Below are positions 26,641 through 47,300 of a DNA stretch of 64,000 nucleotides, in pieces. The stretch is from the NCBI RefSeq assembly GCF_020740795.1, contig NC_067312.1, positions 54,455,905 through 54,519,904 on the forward strand, read 5' to 3'. This DNA is from Apus apus. Lineage: Eukaryota; Chordata; Aves; Apodiformes; Apodidae. The stretch's first letter is position 1. Each line of letters opens with the position of its first letter. A program made the translations under genes and the position numbers. The notes under the pieces are model-generated. The model did not search any database and was not told the DNA's origin. It saw only the letters and a list, made by a program, of their open reading frames with translations.

Positions 26641-29600
26641 TTTTTTAAAAATGGGGAAAATTTAAAGAGAGGAAAGAGAGTCCTAAACAGCCTGCAAAGA
26701 GTTAATAAGAAGCCGCTCTGCCCACCCCAGCTGTTGGGCTGGCACTGCTCGGCAGCTGCTGCCAGTGTTGCTGCATTCCGACGGAGCCGTTCATCACCCT
26801 TTCACTTATGACCATAAAAAATGCACTTTTTGGCAGGGGTTTGCCAGCCATCAGAGTTTGCTGGCCTGTTAAAAATAGTGGGATGAACCATGTAGCGTCG
26901 AGTCTTTGCTCTGAAGTTGTGGACAACTCGCCATGGATGTGCTTGAGCCTCAACCAAAGCCTCAGCATGGTCATGGAAAAAACACTGAATGTGAAAGGTC
27001 TCAAATACCTTTTGAATATTGAGTGTAAAGTACGTTCCACCCTACATACACTACATATTTGAAAGTACATGCACGCTACAAAACAGATTCAGTTCTTTGA
27101 AAACAGTTGATGTGTCAAGGTGGTTCTTCTCCAAGACCCTGAGACCTTGCCACACTTTTCCACACCAAGATTTCACTGCTACCCAGTACCAGCAATACTT
27201 GCTCATGCAAACATTGCTCTCTGAAGTCACCACAACTTATACTGGCTTTACCAGGTATAGTGCTGTAACTTCTTGTTTTTGTTTGTTTTTCATCTCTTAT
27301 GTATAAAATTGCTTTGTCGATTTAATTTCAAGATAAAATAGGGCCTGAGAAGTTATGTCCAGAAGACAGACATCATTTAGAACCACAATGAGATGTTAGG
27401 CATGCTGCTGGCTACTGCCTTAGCCACTAGTCTGAGTGTCACTCCAGTGCTGACAGCTTTCTACAGACACGTTTTTTCTGTCCTTTGTGGTGGAGACGTG
27501 ACTGCAGTGCCACCGCCAGGCAAGGTTTTGCTGTAGCCCATGAATTCATGCTTGTGTCTTTATTTTCAAATGGCTTATATATCGAGAAAAGAGGGAACTT
27601 CCAGTCAAGCTTGCAGAACCTTTCCAGCAGGTCACACACTGGCTGAGTTTCCCTTCTCCACTCACTTGGTTTCAGGACACAAAGACAAGACACCGTTGCC
27701 ACAGACAGACACAGTTCTGTCCTCCCCAAGGACTGCCCCACCATTGCACTGATTTCCTGCTGTAGCATCAGGTCAGGATATAAATCTTGGTAAGAGTTAA
27801 CCCAGGCAAAAAGGGAAAACAGATCTGTTTTGACTCCTTACTTGTATAATCCAAACACTTGGCTTGGAAGGGAAAGGAGAAGCAAAATGAGGCGTAAGAG
27901 CAAGAGCAGCAAAGCTGTTACCCTGTGAAACTGTGGCCACATAATTAGGTCCTCTTGCATGCACTTGCCTGCTGCTTTTCCAGATATAACTGTCTTAACC
28001 GATAATCAATACAACTTTATTTGTGCTTACCTTCATTCCCTTTGTTTCTATCACTGCAACTTAATCTCCCTCCTTCCACTCTTGCAGCAGGCTGACTGTG
28101 CTTTGGGGGACGAGGCAGCTCCGAGGTCTCTCACTTCATTAACATCCTTGCAGTGTCCCCACCACTACAGCACCTCTGAGTACTTCATGAAAGCAAGCAC
28201 AGCTTATTCTGGATATCTTCTTTAACACGTTTCAGATTTGAACTGACCATTAAATACAGAGTGAATTAGCAGCAGAGATGAAGGACAAATCCAGCAGTTT
28301 CTCTTCAATTTCACTAATGCATACAGAAGTTATCTGTTTAGCATACTTTCAACACACTTTGGAGTAAGTCTGATTTTAGGCAGAAAACTGAGATGACATT
28401 CCGAGAACTAGTGAAAGCAAAACTACAAAAGAGACAGAGAACAGAAGCTTCTCCTCAAAGAGAGGACAGATCACCTGTGCAGCATCAGAAACGTCTTGCT
28501 TCAAAAATTAATCAAAAAGCATTTTAGCTATTATGGGCTTTGGCAGTAGTAGCAGGCTGAAGAGCTCTCTCCCATAACCAAGCTCCACAGAAGCCAGATA
28601 ACCTTGAACTGTTTTCAGCAGAAAGACTTCTGAGGAACTTGCTTTTACAGGTGTGATAAATGATGGCAGTAGCCTGATCTGGCACTGATCCCCACCTGCA
28701 CCTTCCCCCTCCCCCCAGTAAAATTTCTGAACAGAAGTGTGGTAACAGAATCCCTTCTACCAGCAAATCATGGAGACCCCAACCTGGGCTGAGTTACAGA
28801 GGAAACCACAGCATGCTGTTCTGCATTATTTATTCTAAGTACTTTAAGGTCTGATCAGAAGATATAAAGAATACTTTAGATTTAGAATTTGAAACAAGTT
28901 CAATATGCATATTATATAAAATTTATTTACATAAGGCATCAAAATTGCCCTTTTTAACAAAAGGGTTGTTTTCCCTTTAGCCAATACTTTGGTGAATGAA
29001 ATGTCACACTTAGTAGACTAATACTCACTGGTATACTTGTTCTGGACAAGCAGGCACAATCCAACATATACAATGAAAAACCAAACTCGAAAGATCTAAG
29101 CATGCTACTGCATGAATCACTCTGTAGAACAAAGAATTAAGGCTTATTTGCATCATGATAATGATCAATCATGCATCATTTATTCTCACAAAAAATAAAA
29201 TCCATTTCCAACTGGAACAGGAATAGCGAAAGAAGTCTGATATAATCCCCATATTGTTTAACACCAAAAAACAATTTGGCATCCTGGAATTTAGATAGAA
29301 AAGTAGAAGGAAAGAGAGAGGAAATCAGAAAATGGCCTTGCTTCATAATCCTTTTATACATTTCCAGTGTTTGTTTGCAGGAACCCTTCAGTTTAAAAAG
29401 GCAAAACAGGACTTTCAAGGACTGATCTAGAAACATTTTCAGAAAGACTAAAGTTACAGTTCCAGAGATTGTGAACATGAAATATGGAGAGAAAATACAT
29501 TGTTTGGAATAATGAATTCCACACTGAGATCCCCAAGTAAATGGTATATATACATTGAGCTGAGCCTGTTTAATACGTCTGATTTATAAAAATGGTAAAC

Positions 29601-29739
29601 CTGTATTATTTGTTGGCCTGGTTTCATAATTCCTGAGTTTTAGATCACTGCTGAGCCACAGCAGACAAAACTCTGAATGATGTAGTGGAAAGTTCTGCAG
29701 ATCACTTTCAACATTGGCACACATATTGTTTGGCAACTC
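26641..29739. other. Intergenic region and DNAJC25 3' UTR
   Basis: No protein exon recognised. The DNAJC25 3' UTR must begin at 29739 and run downward; candidate minus-strand AATAAA signals lie at 29179-29184, 28922-28927 and 28829-28834, about 560 to 910 bases after the stop. The rest, to the GNG10 promoter, shows no repeat family I can name. Confidence 0.6.
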
Positions 29740-37855
<8,116 letters not shown>

Positions 37856-38334
37856 TGCAAAACAGAACAGACAGAAACACAGTCACAACAGAGCCTGGGC
37901 TTGGAAGTTCCATCTTTTTTTCTGGATTTCTTCCAGCATGTTTCCTCTTGTTCTTTCTTCAAGAGAAGACTGTTTAGAAATACTCACTGAATTTGTGTGT
38001 AATTTAAGCTCACTCCTGCAGAGTCCTGGTTTTGCCCTCTGTTTTGTGTAGGATCAGTGGAATTTATGGGGCAGCCCCCAGCAAACTGCCCCATACACGC
38101 ATTCCTACAAACACATGTACACACGTACCCCGCACGCTTCCTGCTGCTGTTCTCTGATGTATACGCAGCTACCCTTGATGATGGTGGCAAAGGAAACTGT
38201 GTTAAAATCCTTTCAAAATGGACATTTGGCCTTGCAGCTGTTAGAGCAGGTCTGCCACCTTGGGTCTTTTTTACCCAAAGACTTATTTTGGAGACATGGG
38301 CAACATCTACAGGGCCTTTCCCAGGAAAATCAGG

Positions 38335-39010
38335 TGTCCTGGTTTGAGGCAGGACAGAACTGATTTTCTTTCCAGTAATTGTGCTTCAGTTAAGTATCTT
38401 CTAAGTAACTTCCTGAAATTAACAGCATGTTTTTCAGTTAGTGTTTGCTTCTAGGACTGATTGTGCTCAATGTTTATAGTTACTGCTGGAGATGGGTATG
38501 CAGGCTAAAGGTCACTTCTTTGCTTCTGCAGAACTTCTTGTGTGCCAGAAATGGAAGGGAGAAAAGGGGTCACACCTGTGACCCTCCTGCAGGGAGGAGT
38601 GGACCGGACAGGTGACCAAAAGTGACCAAAGTATTCCACCTGATGCAAGTCATATGCAGAATAAATCTGAGGGATCATGAGGGTCAAATTCCCTTTGTCT
38701 ATGGAAGACTCTGCATGTTCATCTGCCTTTGATCCTGATCTGAGCTTTCCTGAATCCTTACATTCTCATACCCAGCTCCCATCTGCTGCTGAGTCCAGAA
38801 ACCCAGTCCAGAATTTTCCCAGACACTGCCCTGTAGTCTTGGTGGTGATGTGTTATTGGGGGGGAGATCTTGATGGTGGATTTGTACATATTTTATTATT
38901 TTCTTTTTCATCGTTATTGTTTCAGTATAGCTGTGTAGTTCAGGTTCCAACCTGTACATCTCTCACCCTTATGCTCTTTCCTTTTCTGGGAAGGGAGAGG
39001 GTTTAACAGA
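38335..39010 (+). mobile_element. Probable solo LTR of an avian ERVL-type endogenous retrovirus
   Basis: Begins with TGTCCTGGTTTGAGGCAGGA, close to the start of a common avian ERVL LTR (TGTCCTGGTTTGGG...) as I remember it. Also matching are the middle GTGACCAAAGTATTCCACCTG, an AATAAA at about 38660, and an AT-rich TTTTATTATTTTCTTTTTCA stretch late in the element. The 3' boundary near 39010 is uncertain. No gag, pol or env sequence adjoins it, so it is a solo LTR. It lies between divergent DNAJC25 and ECPAS. Confidence 0.7.
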
Positions 39011-39360
39011 GAGTATCTGCAATTCATCTGATTGCCAGCATAGCCTTAAACGTTGACATCAGGTTTGTGCTTGATGCTGGAAATGTCTGCCACAAAAATA
39101 CTCAGCTCATCAGAGAACACATGCTGTTCTTCGTCTAGAAATGAGTATGCAGCTTGTAATTTTGGCCTCCCCTGTCTGCCTCCTTTCACATCAATAAATG
39201 TTTATCATTTCCTTGAAAGATGGATGAGTCCCAAACCTGTCTCCTCTGAAAAATTCCACCTCTTTGCAGCTCTTTAGAGACCAGCCTCTCAGCACTGCAG
39301 GCTGACATTCAACTCCTCAGATCTTCAGCTTCAGAAATGAAGTGAATATTGTTTATGTTA

Positions 39361-39409
39361 CCTTTTTCTTTTTTTTTTTTTCTTTCCTTTTTTTTTTTTT
39401 TTTTTTTTG
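39361..39409 (+). repeat. T-rich tract
   Basis: About 49 bases, almost all T, with a few C, including a run of 22 T. Confidence 0.9.
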
Positions 39410-39795
39410 AGTCAAGCTGAGAAGGAAGCACTTTTCTACCTGGGGCTCACTTCTGCCAGGAGGAAATGTCTCTGGAGCAGTAGGGAGAGGCCACCAGCTG
39501 ACCCCCTGCCATCTGCAGGCAGTGCTGGAGAAGCTGGCAAAGAGGCGCCGCACTGTCTGCTGCCAGGGACGCTGCAGGGGTGTCTGGTTCTGGCGTCATT
39601 CCCATGTGCTCCTTACAGAGATCACAGGTGGCACGGGTGAGCTCAGGAGACAGGTGCCGTGGGGTGGTCATGCCTTTCTCCCGCAGCCGTAGCAACCCCA
39701 AAACAGGACGCAGGGTATTCCACAGCCCAGCTCTCGCTCTCTAGTTAGCTACTTCGGAACACCACAGCGCAGTACCGATGGTATTGGACTATTGG

Positions 39796-39845
39796 GTTTT
39801 TTTGTTGTTTGTTGTGTTTTGTTTTGTTTTGTTTTGTTTTTTTAA
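39796..39845 (+). repeat. (GTTTT)n low-complexity tract
   Basis: Degenerate GTTTGTTG followed by several GTTTT units and a T run; intergenic, upstream of ECPAS. Confidence 0.88.
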
Positions 39846-40071
39846 GATACCCCTAAATACGTGTTTGTCACTCATACTGGCCCACGGCCAACTCAGCATA
39901 GGAACAGAAGTGCCAGGGAAGGTGCTCAGAGGAGGTGGTGCCCATCACCTGTGACAGCTGCTGCCAGCACTGGTGCTGAGGCCCGGGGCAGGGGCAGCCA
40001 TGGCGCAGCAGGCAGTTGAGGAGTGTTGCAGAGGGGCACGGTGCGGGCAGGGCCGGGGCTGCGCCGGGATG

Positions 40072-40124
40072 AAGCTCCGGGATGCGCCCAGAAGCTCCGG
40101 GATGTGCCCAAAAGCTCCGGGATG
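40072..40124 (+). repeat. Three direct copies of AAGCTCCGGGATG, 20-bp period
   Basis: Copies at 40072-40084, 40092-40104 and 40112-40124, separated by near-identical 7-base spacers. This is a small tandem repeat at the upstream edge of the ECPAS CpG island. Confidence 0.9.
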
Positions 40125-40165
40125 AAGCAGGGCCTGGGCTGGGCGGGCCCAGGGCGTGGCCAGGA

Positions 40166-40395
40166 GGTGGGCGGGGCTTGAGCCAGGCGGTGGGCGGGGC
40201 TGTTCATGAAGTGGGCGGAGCTGTGTATTCAGTGGGCGGGGCTGTGCCAGGGCTGTGCAGGGCGGTGGGGGGGGGGGCAGTGCAGACAGTGGGCGGGGCT
40301 GTTGGCGAAGAGGGCGGAGCTACGTAGGAAGTGGGCGGGGCTGTGCCGGGCTGTGTCGAGCGGTGGGCGGGGCCGTGCAGGGCGGTGGGAGGGGC
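40166..40395 (+). promoter_or_regulatory. Array of GC boxes (GTGGGCGGGGC) upstream of ECPAS
   Basis: Six perfect TGGGCGGGGC cores lie at about 40167, 40191, 40233, 40290, 40332 and 40364, with three one-base variants at 40211, 40312 and 40385. Units are irregularly spaced by about 20-60 bases, often followed by CTGTGCCGG or CTGTTC, which points to a degenerate minisatellite. GGGCGGGGC is the consensus GC box bound by Sp1/KLF factors. The array ends about 130 bases before the upstream candidate ECPAS start codon. An 11-G run lies at about 40267-40277. Confidence 0.8.
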
Positions 40396-41300
40396 CGCGC
40401 AGGCAGGTGCAGTGCCAGCCGCGGGCTGCAGGCGGCACAGGCCGCCGACAGGGGGCGCCGCTGCGCCGCGCGGCTGGCCGGGCCGTTCCCTCCGCCCGCG
40501 GAACGCGCGAGGCGGCGGCCGCCATGGAGGGCAGCGCGGACTCGGGTCAGTGCTGCCCCGCGCCCCGGGGCACCCGGCGGGAGCCGCGGGGGGAGCCGGG
40601 GCGGGCGGGGGAGCCGGGGCAGCCCCGCGCCCGAGCGGCGCCGGCGGGCCGGTGCGTGTGCGCGGCGGGGGCGGGCGGGCGGGCGGCTGAGACGATGGCT
40701 CAGCTCTTTCTAAATATAAAGCGGCGGTGACGGGAGGGCGGGCGCTGCCGGGCCCCGCCGTCCCTCGCGGCTGTTGGCGTCGGGGCGAGCCGCAGAGAGG
40801 AGGAGGCGTGGGAGGAGGAGGGAGCCCCGAGGAGGCAGCCCCGGAGAGGCAGCCCCGGAGAGGCAGCCGGCCCGGTGCCCGTGCCCGTGTCTTGCCGCGC
40901 CGCCGCCGCCGGCGGAGCGGAGCGGAGGGGCGGGAGGCGGGAGCGGCGGGGCCGGGCCGGGCCGCTGCGGCGCCGCTCCCCTCCCTCCCTCCCTCTCTCC
41001 CGCCCGGGCTGACAACATGGCTGCGGCCGCCGCGGCTGCCCAGGACGAGCTCAGTAAGTGGCCGCCGCGCCGCGGGCTCCCGGTCAGGGGAGGGCGGGCG
41101 CGGGGCGGCGGGGCCTGCCCTGCCCTGCCCAGCCGTGCTGGGCAGCGGGAGCTGGAGGCTGCGGGGGCAGGGGCGGCTTCCCGGGGCCCCGGCCCCGCCG
41201 CGGCCTGCCCGGCCTGCGCCCTTTCCCAGCCCGGGTGACCTTGCGGAGCCGCCCCGACAGCCCGGCGGGAGGAAGCGGGGGAGGTTTTTGACAGCGGGGC
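40396..41300 (+). promoter_or_regulatory. ECPAS CpG-island promoter and 5' UTR region
   Basis: Very GC- and CpG-rich sequence containing both candidate first exons. No convincing TATA box is seen at the usual distance; a short TCTAAATATAAAG at about 40708-40720 lies between the two candidate start codons and could be an AT-rich promoter element for the downstream one. Confidence 0.6.
40524..40545 (+). CDS. ECPAS: Candidate alternative first coding exon of ECPAS (upstream)
   Basis: ATG at 40524 in a strong Kozak context (GCCGCCATGG) opens 22 bases (MEGSADS plus one base), then a GTCAGT donor. Joined to the exon at 49896 it gives [18 protein letters not shown], in frame. Splice strength is lower than for the exon at 41017. 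This may be a true alternative start or a chance match. Confidence 0.45.
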
Positions 41301-44300
41301 CCGGAGTGGCGGGGAGAGGAGCCGGCAGAAGGGCCCCCCAGCTCGGGGGGGGTCCGGCCACCTGCTGCCTCTGTCACCCCGAGGGGACGAGCTGCAGCCC
41401 TCGCTCCGCTTTGTGCGATCGCCGCCTGCGAAGCACAGAACTGCTGCAAAAACAGCGTGTGCTGCAACACGAATGGGCTGGCGCAGACCCCTTCCGTGCC
41501 GTCAGCGCGGTGTCCTGGGGTAGGTGTGTGAGCGCATCGGCCTCTGCGGCTCTCGGCACACGATGAGAGCAGCAGGCCCGGAGCTGCACGCCTCTTGCTG
41601 CCGAGCGTGCGGGGCCGGGCAGCCCCAGCGCTGTCATCTCGCCTCCAAAGCCCTTCTTGCAGTCCTGTGCTGTAAACCATCGACTTCTCCTCGGAGAAGC
41701 CTGTGGAACTTGAAAGAATGCTTTTCCTGTCATGAAGCAGAGTTAATGGAAAGACAACGTACATTCTAGAGCTAGTGGAAAGTTAATGTATGCTATAGAG
41801 TAAATAGCAAGGAAATTAATGACTCAGCCAGACGAGAGAGCCGTTGGTTGCCCTGAAATAGTGCGTGGCAACCACCAGAGAGGAAGGGCAGAAGAAATAC
41901 TTTGAGCATATTTGTGCCACTGGCTTTCAGTTCTAAGGCATTTCTGTGTGGTGTGTCACTTGGGTTCTTTTGTTGCTCTGTGTGCTGCTGTGTAGATGGC
42001 AACCTTGTTCTGCTCTTTGTTAGGTGTTACTGGAACTAGGCTGAGTGGAATAAGGCATGAGACAGTGGTGAGAATGTCCTTTATGGAGCCAGAGAGCCAG
42101 GATCTCAGGGTGGAGCAAGAAGGATCTCTCAATTACACTGATCCTTGAATCAAAGGACACGAATGCCAAGCTGTTTAGTCCATTGACAACTGGGATAAAT
42201 TGTAATCATGACCATGGCAGACCTCACTGCTGCTGTCATCTCAGATATTTCTTCTGTCAGTTTTACAATGCTGACATGATGCCCCTTGGTAGGTCAGCTG
42301 GGATCTCTTGCTTGAAACTTTGTAACTCCTTGTCTTTTATCTGCCTGTAATCTAGCTTTCCAGCCTCCAAATCTGATCCTGCAAAAAAAATTCATCCTCA
42401 GTCATGTACCGGTTGCTACCTAGCCCTTTGTGTTAAGCTGAAAGGACAAATGTCCTGAGATTTAAATTCATGTTAATACTTTTATTATGTCATTCAGGTT
42501 ATTTTACCACTGCATCCTTCAGAATTGGGGGATTTTTGCTGGTTTGGTTAGAAATTGTTTTGTGGTTTGGGGAGAGAGTGGATTTGTTTGATTTGGGTTT
42601 TTTTCCCTAGTACCTCATCTGTCACTGAACAGAAAGCTCTGTAGACTTAAATAAAAATTAATGGAAAATGAGTAATTTCATGTAGATAAGGAGAGGGAAA
42701 CAAAACAGCCTCTGTGTGGGCCTACTGTCTCAATACACTCAAATACTTGCATTTTAGTGTATTTGGAAAGAAATCTCTTCCTTTTTAGGACAACAATTAG
42801 TTTCAAAATAACAAGAATAATTGCTACTAGTTTTAGATCAGAAAACCATTTTTCCTTCCTTTATGTACACATGGCTATAGGAAGCTTTGATCTGTGGCTC
42901 CAGTCAAACACACAAACTTACTGTTTGCCAGAACGTTGTGTAAGGGTGCTCATTATTTTAGAGGACAAACTGTTTGAAGGCAGCATAAGAATGCAGATAT
43001 AGCAATTTAAAATACAATGCAAAATCAGTAGATTGTCCCTGAAGCAGTAAGAATTCAGATGCAAGAGAAAAGAAAGTTAATCTTGGGTAGGAACTCAGAT
43101 ACTTGAACAGAGAGGCTAAGCCTGGCCTGTAGGCATGCAGTGGGTTACTGGTAGAGCCAGGAATAGCACCAGCAAATCCTGACTGTAATCATACTAGATA
43201 TATTTTCTCCCAGAGTCTAATACCATTTAAACAAGAATTTGACCCCTGTTTTAGTAGTGGCACAATAGACGAGAACTTACTTTGGTGTTCATGTAAAATA
43301 GTGCAGAAGGAATTGCTTAGCTCTGGAGGGACTGAAGGGTGTTTTTGAGCTTTTGCTTTAGCAAGGACCTGTCCAAAAAACTACCCCTACCATCCAGACA
43401 GTGCAGTTGAAACACTCCTGGGTCCAGTATCCTTTATTTGGTATATGGCCTTTGGAGAAAATGTTGAGGGTGCTAGTGTAATGTCATGGTTCCACAGAGT
43501 TCAGGTAACAGAAGAGGGATTTTTTTGTTTGTTTGATTTACTGAAAATTCTAGAAATGCTTTAAACTTAGCCATCCCACAGATCTGTTAAACAGACACTT
43601 TTCAAGAAAGTGAAGATAAATTCTGATTTTATGCACAGAATTTTCCCATCCCACTCTGCTCTGTTTTGCAGATGACTCAGACTCTCTTTTTGACTCCTGG
43701 GACGCTTTTATTGTGATAGTAAAGTTGTGAAGTACAGTTACCTTGACATAGTCTAGCCCCAGTAGTTTTCTTGAGTCAGTCTTCATAAGAAGAAGGGTGC
43801 GTTTTACTTGGTACTTAACAGTACAAATGTACATTGGTGAGGGGGCTGTGCAGAATAGCTGATGTGCTGTGTGCATAGTGTCTGTGAATGCCAGAAGGAG
43901 CTAATTCTTTATCTTGTTTAAGGACAAGGAGGGGAACCTAGGCACATGAAATGGAGCTGTGCTTAGCTGAACAGAGTGGAGGTTTCTTTGATAAAATGAG
44001 GGATAAACGGTGAACTAGCTACCCCAGTAAGACTGAGCATTCGGAAAGTTCACTTCAGTGATTTCAATTAAGAAAAAGAAAAAAAAAAAAGGCAAGGGCC
44101 CTTGTTAACAGAAGACCATTAACCTGTTAATTTATTTAATATTTTCTGTGTCTTTGTCTCAGTTGTTCCCTTTGGAAAGCTACTGTGTAGCAAAACAAGA
44201 GGAAGGGGTGTGTTGTTTCAGGGAGCATGCTGGGGCTTTGCTGTTGACTTGGGAGACTGCAAGATTAGTTCTGAAGTGACAAGACTTAGAAATAGCTCTG

Positions 44301-47300
44301 ACCTTTTTATGGCAAAGTGTTGCATGATTGGGAAGCTGATAAAGCACAAACTACAGCCTTACTGTTAGTGGGACTTTTAAATAAATTTTATATATATTAT
44401 CTGTGTTTTGAAATCTGTTCCTTTCCCTTTTGTGTGAGGTGTGGTCATAACTGCTGAAACCTGCGTCCTGCCTTGTAGCCATAAATTGAGACTGGAAAGA
44501 ACCTGAAGTGAAACATGCGTTTTTCTCACAGATAGGTAACTGCATTGCCATGCTAACTTGGAGATTTCAAATTCCAAATACACCATGCCTGTTAACACAA
44601 AAGCACACGGCTGCTGGAAACAGGGATCCAAACAAACACTTGTTTTCCTGCTGCTTTGTTTCTTTTACATAGGGTTAAAGGGAAGTCATGCAATGCCCAT
44701 TGCTAAATTCTCTGTTATTTGTGGTCATCCACTTATAAACACTTTTTTGTTTAGCAAGAAAATTCAAGGAAAAATTAAATACTGTGGGAAGATACTGTGC
44801 AGGAGCATGGAAAGACGTTGTGATTGTGCCAAAATTTGTGAATATCTGTTATAAATTTTACATGGACTTAATTGCATGTATTTTAAAAACAGAACTACCC
44901 AGTGTTATTTTTTCTATTCGGGTAGCTCATTCTTGATTGTGCTTTTTTTTCCACCCCCAATCCTTAGTAGAATGTTGACTGTTATAGCTGCGGCACACAT
45001 AGGATGTTTGTAAGACTGCTTAATAAATCACATATGGTTTCTCAGGTGCTTTCCAGTGTAACAGGCAAGTCTGACAGGGACTTTGTTTGGCACATAGCTC
45101 ATAAGCAGATTCTGGGTGATGTAGTCATCTTTCTTTCAAGAAATTGCCTCCAGCTTTGTAGAGGGAATCTTGCAAGAGTATCCCAAAAATAACTAAACCA
45201 ACAATGTGCTGAAGGATATTAGTGCTTTAATCTTACTTGGGTTTTTCATTGTAGCACCCTCTGGCAGAGCAAGAGCTCTTCACAGTGGAGCAAATTTAGA
45301 AGGCTCCTGGTGATCTCAGAGCACCCTTCACTTTTCCATTGCTTCTGACTTGCAGGTTTGTTCTTGGAGTGATTTACACTGAGCTCTGCAGGGTTGGGCA
45401 TGGGGTTTTCCAGCTGTTTCCAGTGAAGTATTCTTCCTTTTCTCCTTTCTCCCTTTCACTGACTTTCTCACTGGTGTAAATACAACAATGGCAATCCTCC
45501 AGGTTCCTTTTTGTAAATTTTCTGCACTGCATTAACAGTTTGTTCTTTGTTTCTGATAGTGTGTTCCTTCCCCAGCCCCATGTTCACTAGAAGTGAACTG
45601 CAGTACAATGACTGTGGAAGTAATTTTGTAAACAGGCAGTGCTATAGTTGGGAATCAATACCAAGGAAGTATTAGTCCTAAATTTGAGATGAGGGTTTAA
45701 TGAGTGTTTAATTGAGGAAGGAGAAGCCTTTGTAAAAGCTCAGATTTTTAGATGAAGATAAAACTTTTCTTTATGAAATGTGATCTCTCCGTTACTTCCT
45801 TCTCCTAGGGCTTCCAGAAAATGTTTTAAAATATTTTTATTAATAAACTTTCAAAGGGAAAAATTACAGAAAGTGTGTTATTCATTGAATTGCATTTGGA
45901 GTTCAGTGTTGGCTAGCAAAGGTAAACACTGAGATGTGTAAAGCTTTCTAATTAAAATTCCATGCTCTTACTCTCAGGTTGTGATAAAATTGCTGCAGTA
46001 GTTAATTTCAGTTGCTAAAGTTGTTCAAAATGGTCTATGTAATTTATTTATTTTTTTCTGTGGTATGTAGCAAAGCAAGCTAGACCTCTTGCTTTACTTA
46101 TCTTTACTCTCATATAACTTACTGATCCCCCCCTGAAATTCCAACCATGTGATTTTACAGTCAGCACTAGGGGCTGTAAAGCTGGATGGAGAAGGTTTTG
46201 GCTTATTTCTTAAAAACTTGTGAAGAGCACGATGTGGGTCTGTGAAATGGGTTGGGTGTCTTTTGTCTTGTTTGATGTCTGATGCATGATGGTCTGCTCC
46301 TGGCACAGGCTGGAGAGAGAGGTTGGGTGGAGGTTAAGAGAGGACATAGGGCACAGAGGAAAATGAGCTTCTCCCATGCCAGCCAGTTGGTCTGCAGCAT
46401 ACATGGAGGTAGGACAGACATAGTATCTGAGTCCCAGATATTATGTCCTTGGCTCCTCTCCTGGACCAATGTGTGTGGTGCTTTAAATCTCCAAGGGTTA
46501 TGCTTTCCCACAATGGATGCTGTCAGATTGAGAGATGGTCTTAATCATTAGTAGAATAGAAGTGGGAGAGAATGGTTGTTGTGCAATATTTGGGAGGGTT
46601 TCTAGCTCTTCGCTTTCCTGTCCCACTGCTATGGATACAGCCTGCACTGGCAGCACAGGAGTGCTTTGACAAACTCCTGGCCAGTTGCTTAACTGCAGCC
46701 AGGCACAAGTCTCCATGAATTTGCTGCTGAGTCCTGCTGTGCTTATGGCTAAGGGAAGGTTACCTGATAGCAATATCAGGGCTTAACTGACTAGGCAGCA
46801 GGGTTATGGGAAAGGTAATACATGTAGCTCACAGCCAGTGTAAACAAAGAGGTAGGTTTTTTTTTCTCCTGATGTCTATTGTTCTTACAATTCTAGTTGC
46901 TACTTGTAACAACAGAATAATGGAAGCAGCTGGAAATGGGGTATATGCTTGGGATTCAGTGTATTGCTGCACTTCTGCAGGCAAATGCCAAGTGGGTTCC
47001 GTGTCTTTCAGAAGGTGTGTGTAGCCCAATGGCTACAAGAAATGGCTTTACAAATGACTTGTGTTTCTTTATACTGGAGTCTCATCTGTTCCCACGTGCA
47101 AGATCATGTGTGGGAGGTTCCTCAGCTGGTTTGCTTGAGGATGATGGGTCTGCACTGTTCTCCTGGAATTCCAGGTCTGATGGGAAACATTTCGTTAATT
47201 GCTTGAGTTATTTCAGCTGCTTGACGTAAGAAGTCCCCTAGTGCTGGTGGAGTCGTGAGACATCCTAGAGGTCCTGGAGGAGACTATAATTTGTGGGGGA

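Noticed and set aside
40166-40395. Coding repeats (VGGAV-like frames)
   Set aside because: Frames through the GC-box array encode low-complexity Gly/Ala/Val with no conserved start; the array is better read as regulatory or minisatellite DNA.
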